NCBI GenBank assembly: GCA_002104535.1
Contig: NBOG01000001.1
Span: 466,867-530,866 of the forward strand
Reading direction: 5' to 3'
DNA length: 64,000 nt
Source of the DNA: Cognaticolwellia sediminilitoris
Lineage (GTDB): Bacteria > Pseudomonadota > Gammaproteobacteria > Enterobacterales > Alteromonadaceae
Program-made: the position numbers and the translations under genes
Notes under the pieces: model-generated
What the model was told of the DNA's origin: nothing
The model's input: the letters and a program-made list of their open reading frames with translations, nothing else
Database searches by the model: none
Shown: positions 18,547 through 27,916 of the stretch, in pieces
Layout of the letters: each line of letters begins with the position of its first letter
Position numbering within the stretch: position 1 is the first letter of the stretch

Positions 18547-19488
18547 TTATTCCTTAACTGCACTTTCAGCTGTTACTTGGCCACTGCCCACTAAGCTGAC
18601 AAATAATTCTTCTAAGCGATTGCTTTTATTACGCATACTTAACACTTCAATACCCTGTTTATTAAGCTCGATGAAAACCGAGTTAATAGTTTGAGTTTTT
18701 TTAACATCAACCTCTAAAGTATGATCATCTATCACCCGAGAGCTTAATTCAGGTAAAGGCATAGGCTTACTGTTAGGCTTTAAGTCAAAGACAAACGTTT
18801 CAACATCTAACTTAGCTAATAACGATTTCATGTCGGTATTTTCAACAATAATACCGGAATCAATAATGGCGATATTACGACAAAGCATTTCCGCTTCTTC
18901 CAGATAATGCGTGGTTAAGATAATGGTAATACCTTGCTTATTCAGTTCTCTTAAAAAGCCCCACATTGAACGTCGTAATTCAATATCAACACCTGCGGTA
19001 GGCTCATCGAGAATTAGCATTTTAGGCTCATGCATTAAAGCACGTGCAATCATCAATCGACGCTTCATACCACCTGAAAGCATACGGGCAGCATCGTTGC
19101 GCTTTTCCCATAAATCTAATTGCTTTAAGTATTTCTCGGCACGCTTCACTGCTAATGGTCGCTCAACGCCGTAGTAACCGGCTTGATTAACCAAAATTTT
19201 CATTAATGATTCGAACTGATTGAAGTTAAACTCTTGCGGTACTAAGCCAATGAAACTTTTAGCGGTTTCAAGCTCTTGGTCAATATCGTGACCAAAAACG
19301 GCAACCTTTCCAGCCGTTTTATTAACTAATGACGTGATAATACCAATCGTGGTTGATTTACCCGCACCATTAGGACCTAATAAAGCAAAAAAATCTCCTT
19401 GCTGAACTGTAAGGTCAATACCTTTAAGTGCTTGAAAACCACCTTTATAGGTTTTCTGTAATCCTGATATTTCTAATGCTGATGGCAT
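18547..19488 (-). CDS. yadG: ABC transporter ATP-binding protein
   Basis: ATPase partner of yadH, 313 residues. Walker A is GPNGAGKST (38-46), the Q-loop lies in LVPQEFNFNQFES, the signature is LSGGMKRR, and Walker B is MLILDEPTAG. The C-terminal 80 residues form the small extension seen in ABC-2 exporters. ATG 19488 is preceded by GAGG at 6 nt; a TTG at 19500 would add four residues. The pair is also near the pan genes in E. coli. Confidence 0.9.
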   Translation of the reverse strand: MPSALEISGLQKTYKGGFQALKGIDLTVQQGDFFALLGPNGAGKSTTIGIITSLVNKTAGKVAVFGHDIDQELETAKSFIGLVPQEFNFNQFESLMKILVNQAGYYGVERPLAVKRAEKYLKQLDLWEKRNDAARMLSGGMKRRLMIARALMHEPKMLILDEPTAGVDIELRRSMWGFLRELNKQGITIILTTHYLEEAEMLCRNIAIIDSGIIVENTDMKSLLAKLDVETFVFDLKPNSKPMPLPELSSRVIDDHTLEVDVKKTQTINSVFIELNKQGIEVLSMRNKSNRLEELFVSLVGSGQVTAESAVKE

Positions 19489-19678
19489 AGCGAACCTCAA
19501 AAAAATTGCGTTTCTTTAACGTGGGGGCAAGTTAATTATTTTCAATGTATTGTCGTGACTAGTTTCAATGCAAATCTTCTTAAAAATTATGACTAAGCAG
19601 CATAAACTTGCGACGAATGCATTTGCCTTGTCATTATATACAAATTACAGTAATGGCAACGAAAATTAAGGAAATTCT

Positions 19679-21988
19679 ATGCTAATAACGAAATTATCAC
19701 GTTGGTGTGCTGTTACTGCTATATCTGCGACATTACTCGCTTGTCAAAGCACTGCAACAAAAACGGCTGCAAATGCAGATGCACAGGTTGATAAAGCGCC
19801 ATTAACAATTGAGCGTATTTATCAAGACTATGAATTCAGTTCTCAGTGGCTAGGTCAAATTCGTTGGCTTGCTGACGGAAGTGGTTATACCGCAATTGAA
19901 AAATCTGCAAAAACTAAAAAGTCACCCGAAGGCAAAGAGACAAGCATAGGTAAGGACATTGTTTTTTACGATCCCAATACTTTAGCGCGTTCAGTGCTTA
20001 TCTCTGCTGAGCAACTTATTCCGGCAGGTAAAGATGAGCCATTAGCAATTGACAACTACCTTTGGTCAGACAATCGTTCACAAGTACTAATTTATACCAA
20101 CAGCAAAAAAGTATGGCGCTCAAACAGCCGAGGTGATTATTGGGTATTAAATCTTAATACAAATAAACTCCATCAATTAGGGGGTAAAGCGGTTAAAGAT
20201 AGTAGCTTAATGTTTGCTAAGTTTTCTTCTGATGGCAGTAAAGTCGCTTACGTAGTTGATAATAATATTTATGTTGAAACGTTAGCAGACAATACTATTC
20301 GCCAACTGACTAAAGACGCTGGCAACGGCATCATCAATGGCTTATTTGATTGGGTATATGAAGAAGAGTTTATCATTCGTGATGGTTTTCGTTGGAGCCC
20401 TGACGGTAAAAGCATTGCTTATTGGCAATTAGATACCCGCGGTAGTAAAGACTTCATCATGATCAATAACACCGATGCGCTTTACCCTACCTTAACTAAA
20501 TTTCCTTACCCTAAAGTAGGCGAAGAAAACGCACTAGCAAAAATTGGCATTGTTAATGTAGAAAACGCAAAAACTACTTGGGCAAAGCTTCCCAATAACT
20601 CTCGCGAAATGTATGTACCACGAATGAACTGGTCAGGGAATTCTGAGCAAGTATTAATCCAGCACGTCAATCGTAAGCAAGATACTAATAAATTGTACTT
20701 AGCTAATAAAGACAATGGCAACGTTGAGCTGATATTAACTGAACAAGAAGAAACCTTTCTCGACTTTTATGATGACGCTCAGTGGTTAGAAGACGGTACT
20801 CACTTCATTTGGAAAAGTGAGCGCAGCGGGTGGCGACATATCTATAAAGTATCTCGTGACGGCACTAAAATGCTTAATTTAACCCAAGGTGAATTTGATA
20901 TTATTGATATCACTACCATTGATGAGAAAAACGGCTGGATATACTTTATCGCCTCGCCTGATAATGTTGCCCAGCGTTACCTATATCGCAGCAAGCTTGA
21001 TGGCACATTATCAAACCAACGCATGACGCCGAAGCAATTCGCTGGTTCAAACCGTTACCAAATGTCACCTGATGGTCAGTGGGCTATTCACACCTATTCA
21101 AGTTTTTCTCAGCCGACTCAAAAGCAATTAATCAAAGTAGAAGGTCATCAGCCAAAACATCAACTTATGACCAATGAAAAACTTAATCTGCAATTAGCCG
21201 CTTTAGCTAAACCTGAGCATGAGTTCTTTCAAGTAACGGCACAAGATGGTGTTGTGCTTGACGGCTACATTATGCGTCCGGCGGATTTTGATGCCAGTAA
21301 AAAATATCCGATCATATTTTATGTTTATGGCGAACCAGCAGGACAAACTGCGCAAGACAGATGGCGTGGCAATGCTTACTTTTGGGATCAAATGTTAACC
21401 GAGCAAGGCTTCATTGTTGCCTCTATTGATAATCGCGGCACACCAGCGCCGAAAGGACGAGAATGGCGTAAATCAATATATGGCGCAGTCGGTATATTAT
21501 CATCACGTGATCAAGCTGACGCGCTAAAAGAGATGACTAAACGTTGGTCGTACATTGATGCTGACCGCGTCGGTATTTGGGGCCATTCTGGCGGTGGTTC
21601 GATGACCTTAAACATGTTATTTCGCTACCCTGATTTGTATAAAGTGGGGATATCTTTAGCACCGGTAGCTGATCAGCGTCTTTACGATAGTATCTATCAA
21701 GAGCGTTATTCAGGGTTACTAAGCGAATATTCTGAAGGTTATAAACAAGGCTCACCGATAACGCATGCACAAAACCTACAAGGCAAATTACTGCTTATCC
21801 ATGGCACCGGTGACGACAACGTGCATTACCAGGGTACAGAGCGTTTAATTAATGAGTTGATAAAGCATAACCGTCAATTTGATTTTATGTCGTACCCAAA
21901 CCGTAGCCACGGTATTTGGGAAGGCGAAGGAACCACATTGCATTTAAAAACAATGATGACCAATTACTTTAATGAGCATTTAAAGTAA
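19679..21988 (+). CDS. Dipeptidyl peptidase IV, lipoprotein (S9B)
   Basis: Removes X-Pro or X-Ala dipeptides from peptide N-termini. The 769-residue protein starts with a lipoprotein signal (lipobox LLAC, Cys about 22), then a DPP-IV beta-propeller domain containing the substrate-binding double-Glu motif DWVYEEE (224-230), then an alpha/beta hydrolase domain. The catalytic triad is Ser637 in GHSGGGS, Asp712 in GTGDDNVHYQ and His744 in SHGIWEG. It should sit in the outer membrane or periplasm. Marine Alteromonadales commonly carry several such proline peptidases. A strong terminator follows. Confidence 0.92.
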   Translation: MLITKLSRWCAVTAISATLLACQSTATKTAANADAQVDKAPLTIERIYQDYEFSSQWLGQIRWLADGSGYTAIEKSAKTKKSPEGKETSIGKDIVFYDPNTLARSVLISAEQLIPAGKDEPLAIDNYLWSDNRSQVLIYTNSKKVWRSNSRGDYWVLNLNTNKLHQLGGKAVKDSSLMFAKFSSDGSKVAYVVDNNIYVETLADNTIRQLTKDAGNGIINGLFDWVYEEEFIIRDGFRWSPDGKSIAYWQLDTRGSKDFIMINNTDALYPTLTKFPYPKVGEENALAKIGIVNVENAKTTWAKLPNNSREMYVPRMNWSGNSEQVLIQHVNRKQDTNKLYLANKDNGNVELILTEQEETFLDFYDDAQWLEDGTHFIWKSERSGWRHIYKVSRDGTKMLNLTQGEFDIIDITTIDEKNGWIYFIASPDNVAQRYLYRSKLDGTLSNQRMTPKQFAGSNRYQMSPDGQWAIHTYSSFSQPTQKQLIKVEGHQPKHQLMTNEKLNLQLAALAKPEHEFFQVTAQDGVVLDGYIMRPADFDASKKYPIIFYVYGEPAGQTAQDRWRGNAYFWDQMLTEQGFIVASIDNRGTPAPKGREWRKSIYGAVGILSSRDQADALKEMTKRWSYIDADRVGIWGHSGGGSMTLNMLFRYPDLYKVGISLAPVADQRLYDSIYQERYSGLLSEYSEGYKQGSPITHAQNLQGKLLLIHGTGDDNVHYQGTERLINELIKHNRQFDFMSYPNRSHGIWEGEGTTLHLKTMMTNYFNEHLK

Positions 21989-22007
21989 AAAATCAACACT
22001 CTTTATC

Positions 22008-22033
22008 AAAGCCTGCAACTGCAGGCTTTTTTA
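22008..22033 (+). terminator. Rho-independent terminator after DPP IV
   Basis: AAAGCCTGCA ACTGCAGGCTTTTTTA forms a GC-rich stem followed by a T-run, 20 nt after the stop codon of the peptidase. Confidence 0.9.
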
Positions 22034-22200
22034 TTATTATGTTGAAAGTTAGTGCTTTTCACTAAATAGTTATTTTATTAACAATAAAACCAAAACAATA
22101 AAACACCAAGCCATTGATAAATAATAAAAATAAATTATGGCTTCGACCTTGCAATAGAATATTCAAACCAAAAGACTAATTTAAAATGTGGAGTAACGGT

Positions 22201-22542
22201 ATGAGAGCTGACTTAGAGAATGAATTATTTGACAAAGAAGAGACAACTGAAAAGTCATGGAAAAACCCAGGTATTTGGCAGCGTGGATTAGCCATGCTGT
22301 GTTTTGGTTTTGTCAGTGGCTTTATTCGACTTTTTATTACCTTAATCGCGATTTTTCAGTTTATTACTCTGCTGTTTACTAATAAGCCAAATCAACAACT
22401 GTTAACGCTTGGACAAAGTTTAAATAGCTATATTTTCCAAATTAATCAATTTTTAACAATAAATTCAGAAACCTATCCATTTCCGTTTACTGAATGGCCA
22501 GATGGTAAAACGTCACGAGTACCATCATCAGACCAAGTTTAA
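22201..22542 (+). CDS. DUF4389 family membrane protein
   Basis: A 113-residue protein with an acidic N-terminus (residues 1-20) and a hydrophobic middle of two membrane segments (about 30-66), matching the DUF4389 pattern RGLAMLCFGFVSGFIRLFI ... LFTNKPN. Function unknown. ATG 22201 has GGAG at 22188-22191, 9 nt upstream; the in-frame ATG at 22186 overlaps that site and is less likely. It ends at a bidirectional terminator shared with efp. Confidence 0.75.
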   Translation: MRADLENELFDKEETTEKSWKNPGIWQRGLAMLCFGFVSGFIRLFITLIAIFQFITLLFTNKPNQQLLTLGQSLNSYIFQINQFLTINSETYPFPFTEWPDGKTSRVPSSDQV

Positions 22543-22562
22543 GCCTTTAAAATTTACAACCA

Positions 22563-22588
22563 AAAAAGCTCACAACTGTGAGCTTTTT
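22563..22588. terminator. Bidirectional terminator between DUF4389 gene and efp
   Basis: AAAAAGCTCACA AC TGTGAGCTTTTT is a perfect stem with A and T tracts. It can end both converging transcripts. Confidence 0.88.
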
Positions 22589-22618
22589 ACTTTAATACCT
22601 ATTTTGTTCTGAAATAAG

Positions 22619-23191
22619 TTAAGACTTACCAGCACGTGAAACGTATTCACCTGTGCGAGTATCAACTTTAACAACATCACCTATTTGAACAAATAGTGGA
22701 ACACGAACAACAGCACCAGTTGTTAATGTTGCTGGCTTACCACCAGTACCAGCAGTATCACCTTTAAGGCCTGGGTCAGTTTCAGTAATTTCCAATTCAA
22801 CAAAGTTTGGTGGGTCAACCGAAATTGGATTACCATCCCAGAAAGTGATGGTACAAACATCGCCTTCAGCTAACCACTTAGCAACATCACCAACCGCTTT
22901 TTCATCGGCAGCAACTTGCTCAAAAGTTTCGTTATTCATAAAGTGCCAAAATTCACCATCAGCATATAAATAGCCTAATTCTGAATCCATTACATCGGCG
23001 CCTTCAACACTTTCACCTGATTTATAAGTTTTTTCTAATACCTTGCCAGATATTAACTTACGAATTTTAATACGGTTAAATGCTTGCCCTTTACCTGGCT
23101 TTACGATTTCATTATCGATAATGTTACAAGGTTCACCATCAATCATTAATTTAAGTCCAGCTTTGAACTGGTTAGTGCTAAAATTAGCCAT
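22619..23191 (-). CDS. efp: Elongation factor P
   Basis: Binds the ribosome between P and E sites and relieves stalling at polyproline stretches. 190 residues, the family length. The modification loop is KPGKGQAF with Lys34 at the tip, the type modified by EpmA with (R)-beta-lysine. The following KOW-like domain I and two OB domains are intact, ending [17 protein letters not shown]. The divergent gene 46 nt away encodes EpmB, which makes the beta-lysine donor. Confidence 0.97.
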   Translation of the reverse strand: MANFSTNQFKAGLKLMIDGEPCNIIDNEIVKPGKGQAFNRIKIRKLISGKVLEKTYKSGESVEGADVMDSELGYLYADGEFWHFMNNETFEQVAADEKAVGDVAKWLAEGDVCTITFWDGNPISVDPPNFVELEITETDPGLKGDTAGTGGKPATLTTGAVVRVPLFVQIGDVVKVDTRTGEYVSRAGKS

Positions 23192-23237
23192 AATTATTAT
23201 GCTCGCTCGTTCACGTAGTACACGTAAAGGTTAAAAA

Positions 23238-24269
23238 TTGAATATAGAAATGCCGCAAATAATAACCCAAAACAGTGATAAATTGCACACTTCTTGGCAA
23301 AAAGAATTAGCAAATGTCGTTACCGATCCAAAAACCTTACTAGAATTGCTTGATATTTCACCAGATGCGTATCAACAACACTTCGCCGCGCGTAAGCTTT
23401 TTCCAGTTCGTGTGCCTCGACCATTGCTATCAAGAATTAAAAAAGGTGATATTAACGACCCTATTTTAAAGCAAGTGATGCCTTTGGATGTAGAATTTTC
23501 AGTTACTGAAGGTTACAGCGAAGATCCACTTGAAGAGCACGATACTGTAGCGCCCGGTTTGCTTCATAAATATAAACATCGCGTACTGATGATGGTTAAA
23601 ACTGGCTGTGCGATTAATTGCCGCTATTGTTTCAGACGTCATTTTCCTTACGCTGACAACAGCCCCAATAAAGCACGTTGGCAACAAGCATTAACTTACA
23701 TCAATAATCATTCAGAGATTAACGAAGTAATATTTAGCGGCGGCGACCCGTTAATGGCTAATGATGAACACTTACAGTGGCTAGTTAATCAGATAGAAAA
23801 TATTCCTCACATTAAACGGCTGAGAATACATACTCGTTTACCTATTGTTATTCCGCAACGAATAACCCCGGCTTTAGTCAAAATGTTCAGCGCGACAAAA
23901 CTGAAAGTGGCGATTGTATTCCATATTAATCATGCCAACGAAATTGATGAAACGGTAACACAGGCTATAGAGCCATTACGCGCAGCCAGAATTCCACTTT
24001 TTAACCAAAGCGTGTTGTTAAAAGGTATTAATGACAGTGCTAATACGCTGGCTGATCTTAGCGAAAGCCTGTTTGATGCGGGCATTCAGCCTTATTACTT
24101 ACATTTATTTGATAAAGTTCAAGGCGTTGCTCATTTTGATTTAACTGAAGCTGAAGCTAAAAAAATAACCTTGGAGTTAATGGCTATATTACCCGGTTTT
24201 TTAATGCCAAAGCTGGTTAGAGAAATTGCCGGAGAAAAAAGTAAAACTCCGATTAATTTAACTTTATAG
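23238..24269 (+). CDS. epmB: EF-P (R)-beta-lysine pathway lysine 2,3-aminomutase
   Basis: Radical SAM and PLP enzyme that converts lysine to (R)-beta-lysine for EF-P modification. 343 residues. The iron-sulfur motif CxxxCxxC is at Cys124, Cys128 and Cys131 (TGCAINCRYCF), and the later GGDPLM and HINHANEIDE segments match EpmB. A probable start is the TTG at 23238, because AAAGG (23226-23230) is 7 nt upstream; the next in-frame ATG at 23250 is 19 nt from that site. Divergent from efp. epmA is not in the window. Confidence 0.93.
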   Translation: MNIEMPQIITQNSDKLHTSWQKELANVVTDPKTLLELLDISPDAYQQHFAARKLFPVRVPRPLLSRIKKGDINDPILKQVMPLDVEFSVTEGYSEDPLEEHDTVAPGLLHKYKHRVLMMVKTGCAINCRYCFRRHFPYADNSPNKARWQQALTYINNHSEINEVIFSGGDPLMANDEHLQWLVNQIENIPHIKRLRIHTRLPIVIPQRITPALVKMFSATKLKVAIVFHINHANEIDETVTQAIEPLRAARIPLFNQSVLLKGINDSANTLADLSESLFDAGIQPYYLHLFDKVQGVAHFDLTEAEAKKITLELMAILPGFLMPKLVREIAGEKSKTPINLTL

Positions 24270-24386
24270 CGAACATGATATTGATTGAGTGAAAACTTAT
24301 GTGAGAAATCACATCAGAGACTAACAAAAGCAAAATCAATTTGGCATAATAGCGCCATTGAAAACCCAAACAGAAAACGAGTCATT

Positions 24387-24683
24387 ATGAGCGAAGCAGT
24401 ACACAAACAATTAATCGAAAACATTTCGATAATTTTAAAGAAATCATTAGCGGCAGACGCTACATTAACGACTTTACGTGAAGCTAAACAAGCAGGTTTT
24501 GCTGCGATATTTACTGAAGATGCAGGCTTTAAATGCTCTGCTAACACCTTCCAACCATATGTTGAAGAAGTAGCTAATGATTTAATTTTTTGGCAAAAAA
24601 CTTCAGATCAACAAACATTGGTTGATATCGTCAAAAAAATAGAACAACTGTTTACTGTGCTAGCTAAGTTCGAACAAAGCTAA
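24387..24683 (+). CDS. Conserved hypothetical protein, 98 residues
   Basis: A small, mostly helical soluble protein starting MSEAVHKQLIENISIILKKS and ending TVLAKFEQS. No family is recognised. The frame is open back to a TTG at 24285, but that part (SENLCEKSHQR...) does not look conserved and ATG 24387 gives a natural start. It follows epmB by about 120 nt and ends at a good terminator, so it is probably a real gene. Confidence 0.6.
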   Translation: MSEAVHKQLIENISIILKKSLAADATLTTLREAKQAGFAAIFTEDAGFKCSANTFQPYVEEVANDLIFWQKTSDQQTLVDIVKKIEQLFTVLAKFEQS

Positions 24684-24702
24684 TTAGCGATAAACGTAAA
24701 AC

Positions 24703-24731
24703 AAAAAACGCAGCGATTGCTGCGTTTTTTA
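24703..24731 (+). terminator. Rho-independent terminator
   Basis: AAAAAACGCAGCGATTGCTG CGTTTTTT: stem of about 12 bp with T-run, 20 nt after the 98-residue gene and also able to act on the opposite DUF3016 gene. Confidence 0.88.
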
Positions 24732-24768
24732 TTGGATAATACTCACCGATATAAATACGTATTAAGCC

Positions 24769-25269
24769 TTACTTCACCATTTCATTTGCAAAGGTTTGCT
24801 TAAACCATTTATCAAGCATCTCTTTTTCATAACCAAAAGATTTAGAGCGATACTTCAGACCATTACCCATTAAAAAATTCATATCTTTTAAAGCAACCTC
24901 AGCACTTTTAATGACGCTATTATCAGCGCCAAGCAACTGATAACTAAAGTCTATGCGCGGGAAAAAAAGATCTTTAACAATACGAATACGCTTCATACCA
25001 CCGTGGTTTACATCACCAACTAAGTCAACGTCGGTAATATCAAGTACAAGCTTTTGATTCTCAGGTAACGACTCGGCCATTTTCGCAAAATGCTCTTCAA
25101 AGGCTTTAAAAAGTCTTTCTTTAAAGTGTTTACGATGCCCCTCACCGGCATGAATATCACGATATTTGTCAGGATTTGACCATTTAACTTCAACTTCTGC
25201 CGCATGCACAAATGAACCTGGTGTGATCAAAACAGCACAACTTAAAACACAACTAATAAATTTAATCAT
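24769..25269 (-). CDS. DUF3016 family periplasmic protein
   Basis: A 166-residue exported protein. A signal peptide (residues 1-23, ...GSFVHAAE) precedes a single DUF3016 domain, recognisable by VKWSNPDKYRDIHAGEGHR, the LDITDVDLVGDV strand and the RIDFSYQLLGADNSV segment near the end. Common in Shewanella, Colwellia and Pseudoalteromonas; function unknown. It seems monocistronic. Confidence 0.8.
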   Translation of the reverse strand: MIKFISCVLSCAVLITPGSFVHAAEVEVKWSNPDKYRDIHAGEGHRKHFKERLFKAFEEHFAKMAESLPENQKLVLDITDVDLVGDVNHGGMKRIRIVKDLFFPRIDFSYQLLGADNSVIKSAEVALKDMNFLMGNGLKYRSKSFGYEKEMLDKWFKQTFANEMVK

Positions 25270-25416
25270 AATTTCATCCTCTTATTTACAATCAGTATAG
25301 TAGACCTGATTAATTGAGAAAAGTGTTTATAAAACATGGCATTTTTTTATAATTTATCATCAACCTCAGAGTTTGTTAAAATTATTCTTGTCATTCTGTT
25401 CTTTAAGTACATAAAA

Positions 25417-25527
25417 CTACGTCAGTAACCGATATAATAATGTTGGAGTTAAAAACATTACTTCTTCTGGGCACTTTCTATCTGTACTTTCATATTCCTT
25501 TCTTCCAACACTAATTTCAATTGGCAT
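25417..25527 (-). CDS. Possible 36-residue peptide
   Basis: Reading frame starting MPIEISVGRKEYEST with AGGGG 9 nt before the ATG and ending LYRLLT. No family is recognised. It lies between the DUF3016 gene and a zinc-ribbon gene, in a region with other gene debris, so it may be the 5' end of a lost gene rather than a working peptide. Confidence 0.25.
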   Translation of the reverse strand: MPIEISVGRKEYESTDRKCPEEVMFLTPTLLYRLLT

Positions 25528-25675
25528 TATAGTTCCCCTGGGGTTGGTGAAAGATAGTCTTTAACTATTAATGACCTGAACTGGTTAAATATGTAATAGT
25601 TTGTCAAATATCAGTTCAAAACAATCAACTGTGTTTTAATCAAGTTTGAGAATGTAGCGCGTAAACTTGCAGCTC

Positions 25676-25873
25676 CTAATACTGCTCCTTCTTTAAAGTT
25701 TCAAATTCCTTCATCGCAGAATCAGTAACTTGATTACTTTTACTACTCAAAGAAACAGAAACACCGCATGCTTGATTGGTGCAACGAAAGCTGCCTCCCT
25801 GTAACAAAAGCTTAGGATTAATTAAAATTTTCCCGCTACAATTTGGGCATTGTATTTCACTATAATCTTTCAT
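25676..25873 (-). CDS. Small zinc-ribbon protein, 65 residues
   Basis: A 65-residue protein with two Cys pairs for one zinc: CPNC at residues 9-12 and CTNQAC at 31-36, separated by SGKILINPKLLLQGGSF. The rest is a short helix (KEFETLKKEQY). AGGAA lies before the ATG at 25873. Similar short ribbons accompany DUF2589-type proteins in some genomes, and remains of such a gene lie just upstream (26019-26404), so the two may once have been a unit. Function unknown. Confidence 0.6.
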   Translation of the reverse strand: MKDYSEIQCPNCSGKILINPKLLLQGGSFRCTNQACGVSVSLSSKSNQVTDSAMKEFETLKKEQY

Positions 25874-26018
25874 ATAAAATTCCTCTTACAATATCTGTAA
25901 TACTGCTCGACTTAACTTAAGCCGAGTAGAACATTAGCTATCAATTACAATCCAATTTTGGAGGTGGAGCCGTATCTCTACCTTTTAATTGTATTGACGA
26001 TATACATTCAGAAAATGC

Positions 26019-26404
26019 CTAGATGATAGTCGTTACACCTTCAGGTAATGGTAATTGACCTGCATGAGCATTAATCTCATATTTAGCTGAATTAGACTCT
26101 CATAGTGAGATTTCTCTGAAAAAGCAGATTTACTCGGCGAAGAAACTGAGCCATTAACTTCAGCGGAGAAACATCCAAAACCAACTTTTGCACAAAACTT
26201 GCCTTCTAAAGCGCCGTCGACTCTTAAGGTGTTTGCTTATCATTTGTATAGGAGCTTTTTCACTTTCATTTCAGAATTAACCTTAATGTGATCTACCGCT
26301 AAAAAATGCAGCGACATTATAGTTAAAAGTGGCAAGTCAAATTTAGTTTTAACTAGAATCCCATCAATATCGATAACAGAGAGAGTTAACGATATATCAA
26401 TCAT
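26019..26404 (-). pseudogene. Degenerate DUF2589-type gene
   Basis: Three pieces of one coding sequence are seen on the minus strand. From ATG 26404 the frame reads MIDISLTLSVIDID ... KFDLPLLTIMSLHFLAVDH, a DUF2589-like segment, and stops near 26240. A second piece continues as DGALEGKFCAKVGFGCFSAE with SVSSPSKSAFSEKS after it. A third, in another frame, reads AKYEINAHAGQLPLPEGVTT and ends at the TAG at 26019. The last piece is the typical acidic, Pro-rich end of such proteins. At least one frameshift and one early stop separate them. The N-terminal part upstream of 26404 was not recovered. Confidence 0.6.
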
Positions 26405-26825
26405 TATAGGAGTATAACTTCAACTCCGAGCGTCCCGATTGAATTAAAGTAAAACTAAAGTGCACTTAACTCCATAACTGAAGCAATTAAGCTTGTTAAA
26501 CAACACCTAACAATCGCGAATAATGGCTTGTCAACGGTCTTCGAGTTGGATTATTAATTGATTCAAGGCCGTTCTTAATTTCCCATTTACCACGCCCTTT
26601 CTCGTTAACAGTTTACCTGTTCGATCCTTCCCTCTTTTAAATACAGAGTAGTTCATATTTTGTCAGTCTCATTAGGATAGTAAGATAACGAGCGATTTCT
26701 TATAAAAGTAAGTGCTTTAAAGTTGAATTAACATCTCAACCTAGCCCGAAGCATGATTTAAAAATCATGCTTTAGCCTTCATTAACTAGCTCGCACTTAG
26801 GATAAATCTCGCAAGTTATCGCCAA
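26405..26825. other. Intergenic, probable gene debris, no intact gene
   Basis: A 420-nt stretch between the broken DUF2589-type gene and the LysR gene. Short coding-like runs appear on the minus strand but are interrupted by stops. No hairpin with a T-run was found. Confidence 0.4.
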
Positions 26826-27731
26826 TTAAACGGCACTGTGTGTCGCAAGTAACTCCTTTATAAAAAGTGAGCTAATGTTTGCTTGTTTCCCTATTTTTTT
26901 CGTCACCAGCATTATCGGCATACTACGTTTAAGGTCTTTATGAATAACTTTTAACTGTCCGCTATTTACCCATTGCTGAGCGTAATACTCAGGCAAATAG
27001 CCTAAATATTGTCCTGAAAGAATTGCATAGGCAACAGCTTCCACCGATGCACTGCCGCCTTTATTCGAGTTAAATGGTTTATGTTGTCCAATAAAGAATG
27101 GTTCGAGGTAATCCCAGTTAAAGTAGTCATAATTTTGCAATTGCTCTGTGCTAAGTGCGATATTATTAGCATTAAAGAGTGGGTGTTGTTTGCCACAATA
27201 AAGCTGCTGATTTTCTTCAAATAAGGTTTGATAATTTAGTGTTGCTAACTTATTAGCCGAACTACAAACAGCAAACTGCAGACTTGAGTCAAGCACTCTA
27301 CTTTCCAATTCTTTCGGCGTATAAACTTGCAGCTTTATCGAAACTGACGGAGCAATTTTACTATATTTACTTAACACCAATGCTAGTTGCCATTGCGGAT
27401 GATTAATTAAATTATCAATAACCCCAAGCTGTAACTCCCCTTTAAGTTCATTAAACTCCTCTGCTAAGTTATTGCGAAAGTCATCAATGGCAATAAATAA
27501 CTTCTCGGCACACATTAACAACGAGCGACCTTCATCGGTAAGCTCGAAACCGGCTCTGCCACGATGGCACAATCGTCGGCCGAGTCGAGTTTCCAAGTGT
27601 TTTACCTGTGTGCTAATAGACGCTTGGCTAATATTTAGCTCAACCTGTGCGGCATGAAAACTGCCATATTTAGCTATAACCGAGAACACTCTTAATAATT
27701 TAATGTCACTATCGTGCAGCTGCCCTAACAT
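26826..27731 (-). CDS. LysR family transcriptional regulator
   Basis: A 301-residue LysR-type regulator. The N-terminal winged helix-turn-helix covers residues 5-65 (LRVFSVIAKYGSFHAAQVELNISQASIS region), followed by the linker helix and a substrate-binding domain of two lobes. It is divergent from a gene of unknown function, with a perfect 7-bp palindrome in the 185-nt gap that fits a LysR operator. It may control that gene and its own expression. Inducer unknown. Confidence 0.88.
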   Translation of the reverse strand: MLGQLHDSDIKLLRVFSVIAKYGSFHAAQVELNISQASISTQVKHLETRLGRRLCHRGRAGFELTDEGRSLLMCAEKLFIAIDDFRNNLAEEFNELKGELQLGVIDNLINHPQWQLALVLSKYSKIAPSVSIKLQVYTPKELESRVLDSSLQFAVCSSANKLATLNYQTLFEENQQLYCGKQHPLFNANNIALSTEQLQNYDYFNWDYLEPFFIGQHKPFNSNKGGSASVEAVAYAILSGQYLGYLPEYYAQQWVNSGQLKVIHKDLKRSMPIMLVTKKIGKQANISSLFIKELLATHSAV

Positions 27732-27815
27732 CGATTTACCTCAACTAGCCTTAAACTAACGCATTAATATATTAACGCACACCTACATCAACAAATCCAA
27801 AGTATACTTGCATTA

Positions 27816-27831
27816 ATTCATATTTATGAAT
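27816..27831. promoter_or_regulatory. Candidate LysR operator
   Basis: ATTCATATTTATGAAT is a perfect inverted repeat of 7-bp arms around TT. It contains a T-N11-A pattern (T27818, A27830), the usual core of LysR sites. It lies between the divergent LysR gene and the 204-residue gene. Confidence 0.5.
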
Positions 27832-27916
27832 GAAAAGTGTGTTGCTATAGTGCGTTTACAAAACAAAACTCGCTGCGACTTATCACTTCAGCAACAAAAT
27901 TTAAGGCACTTTCAAG

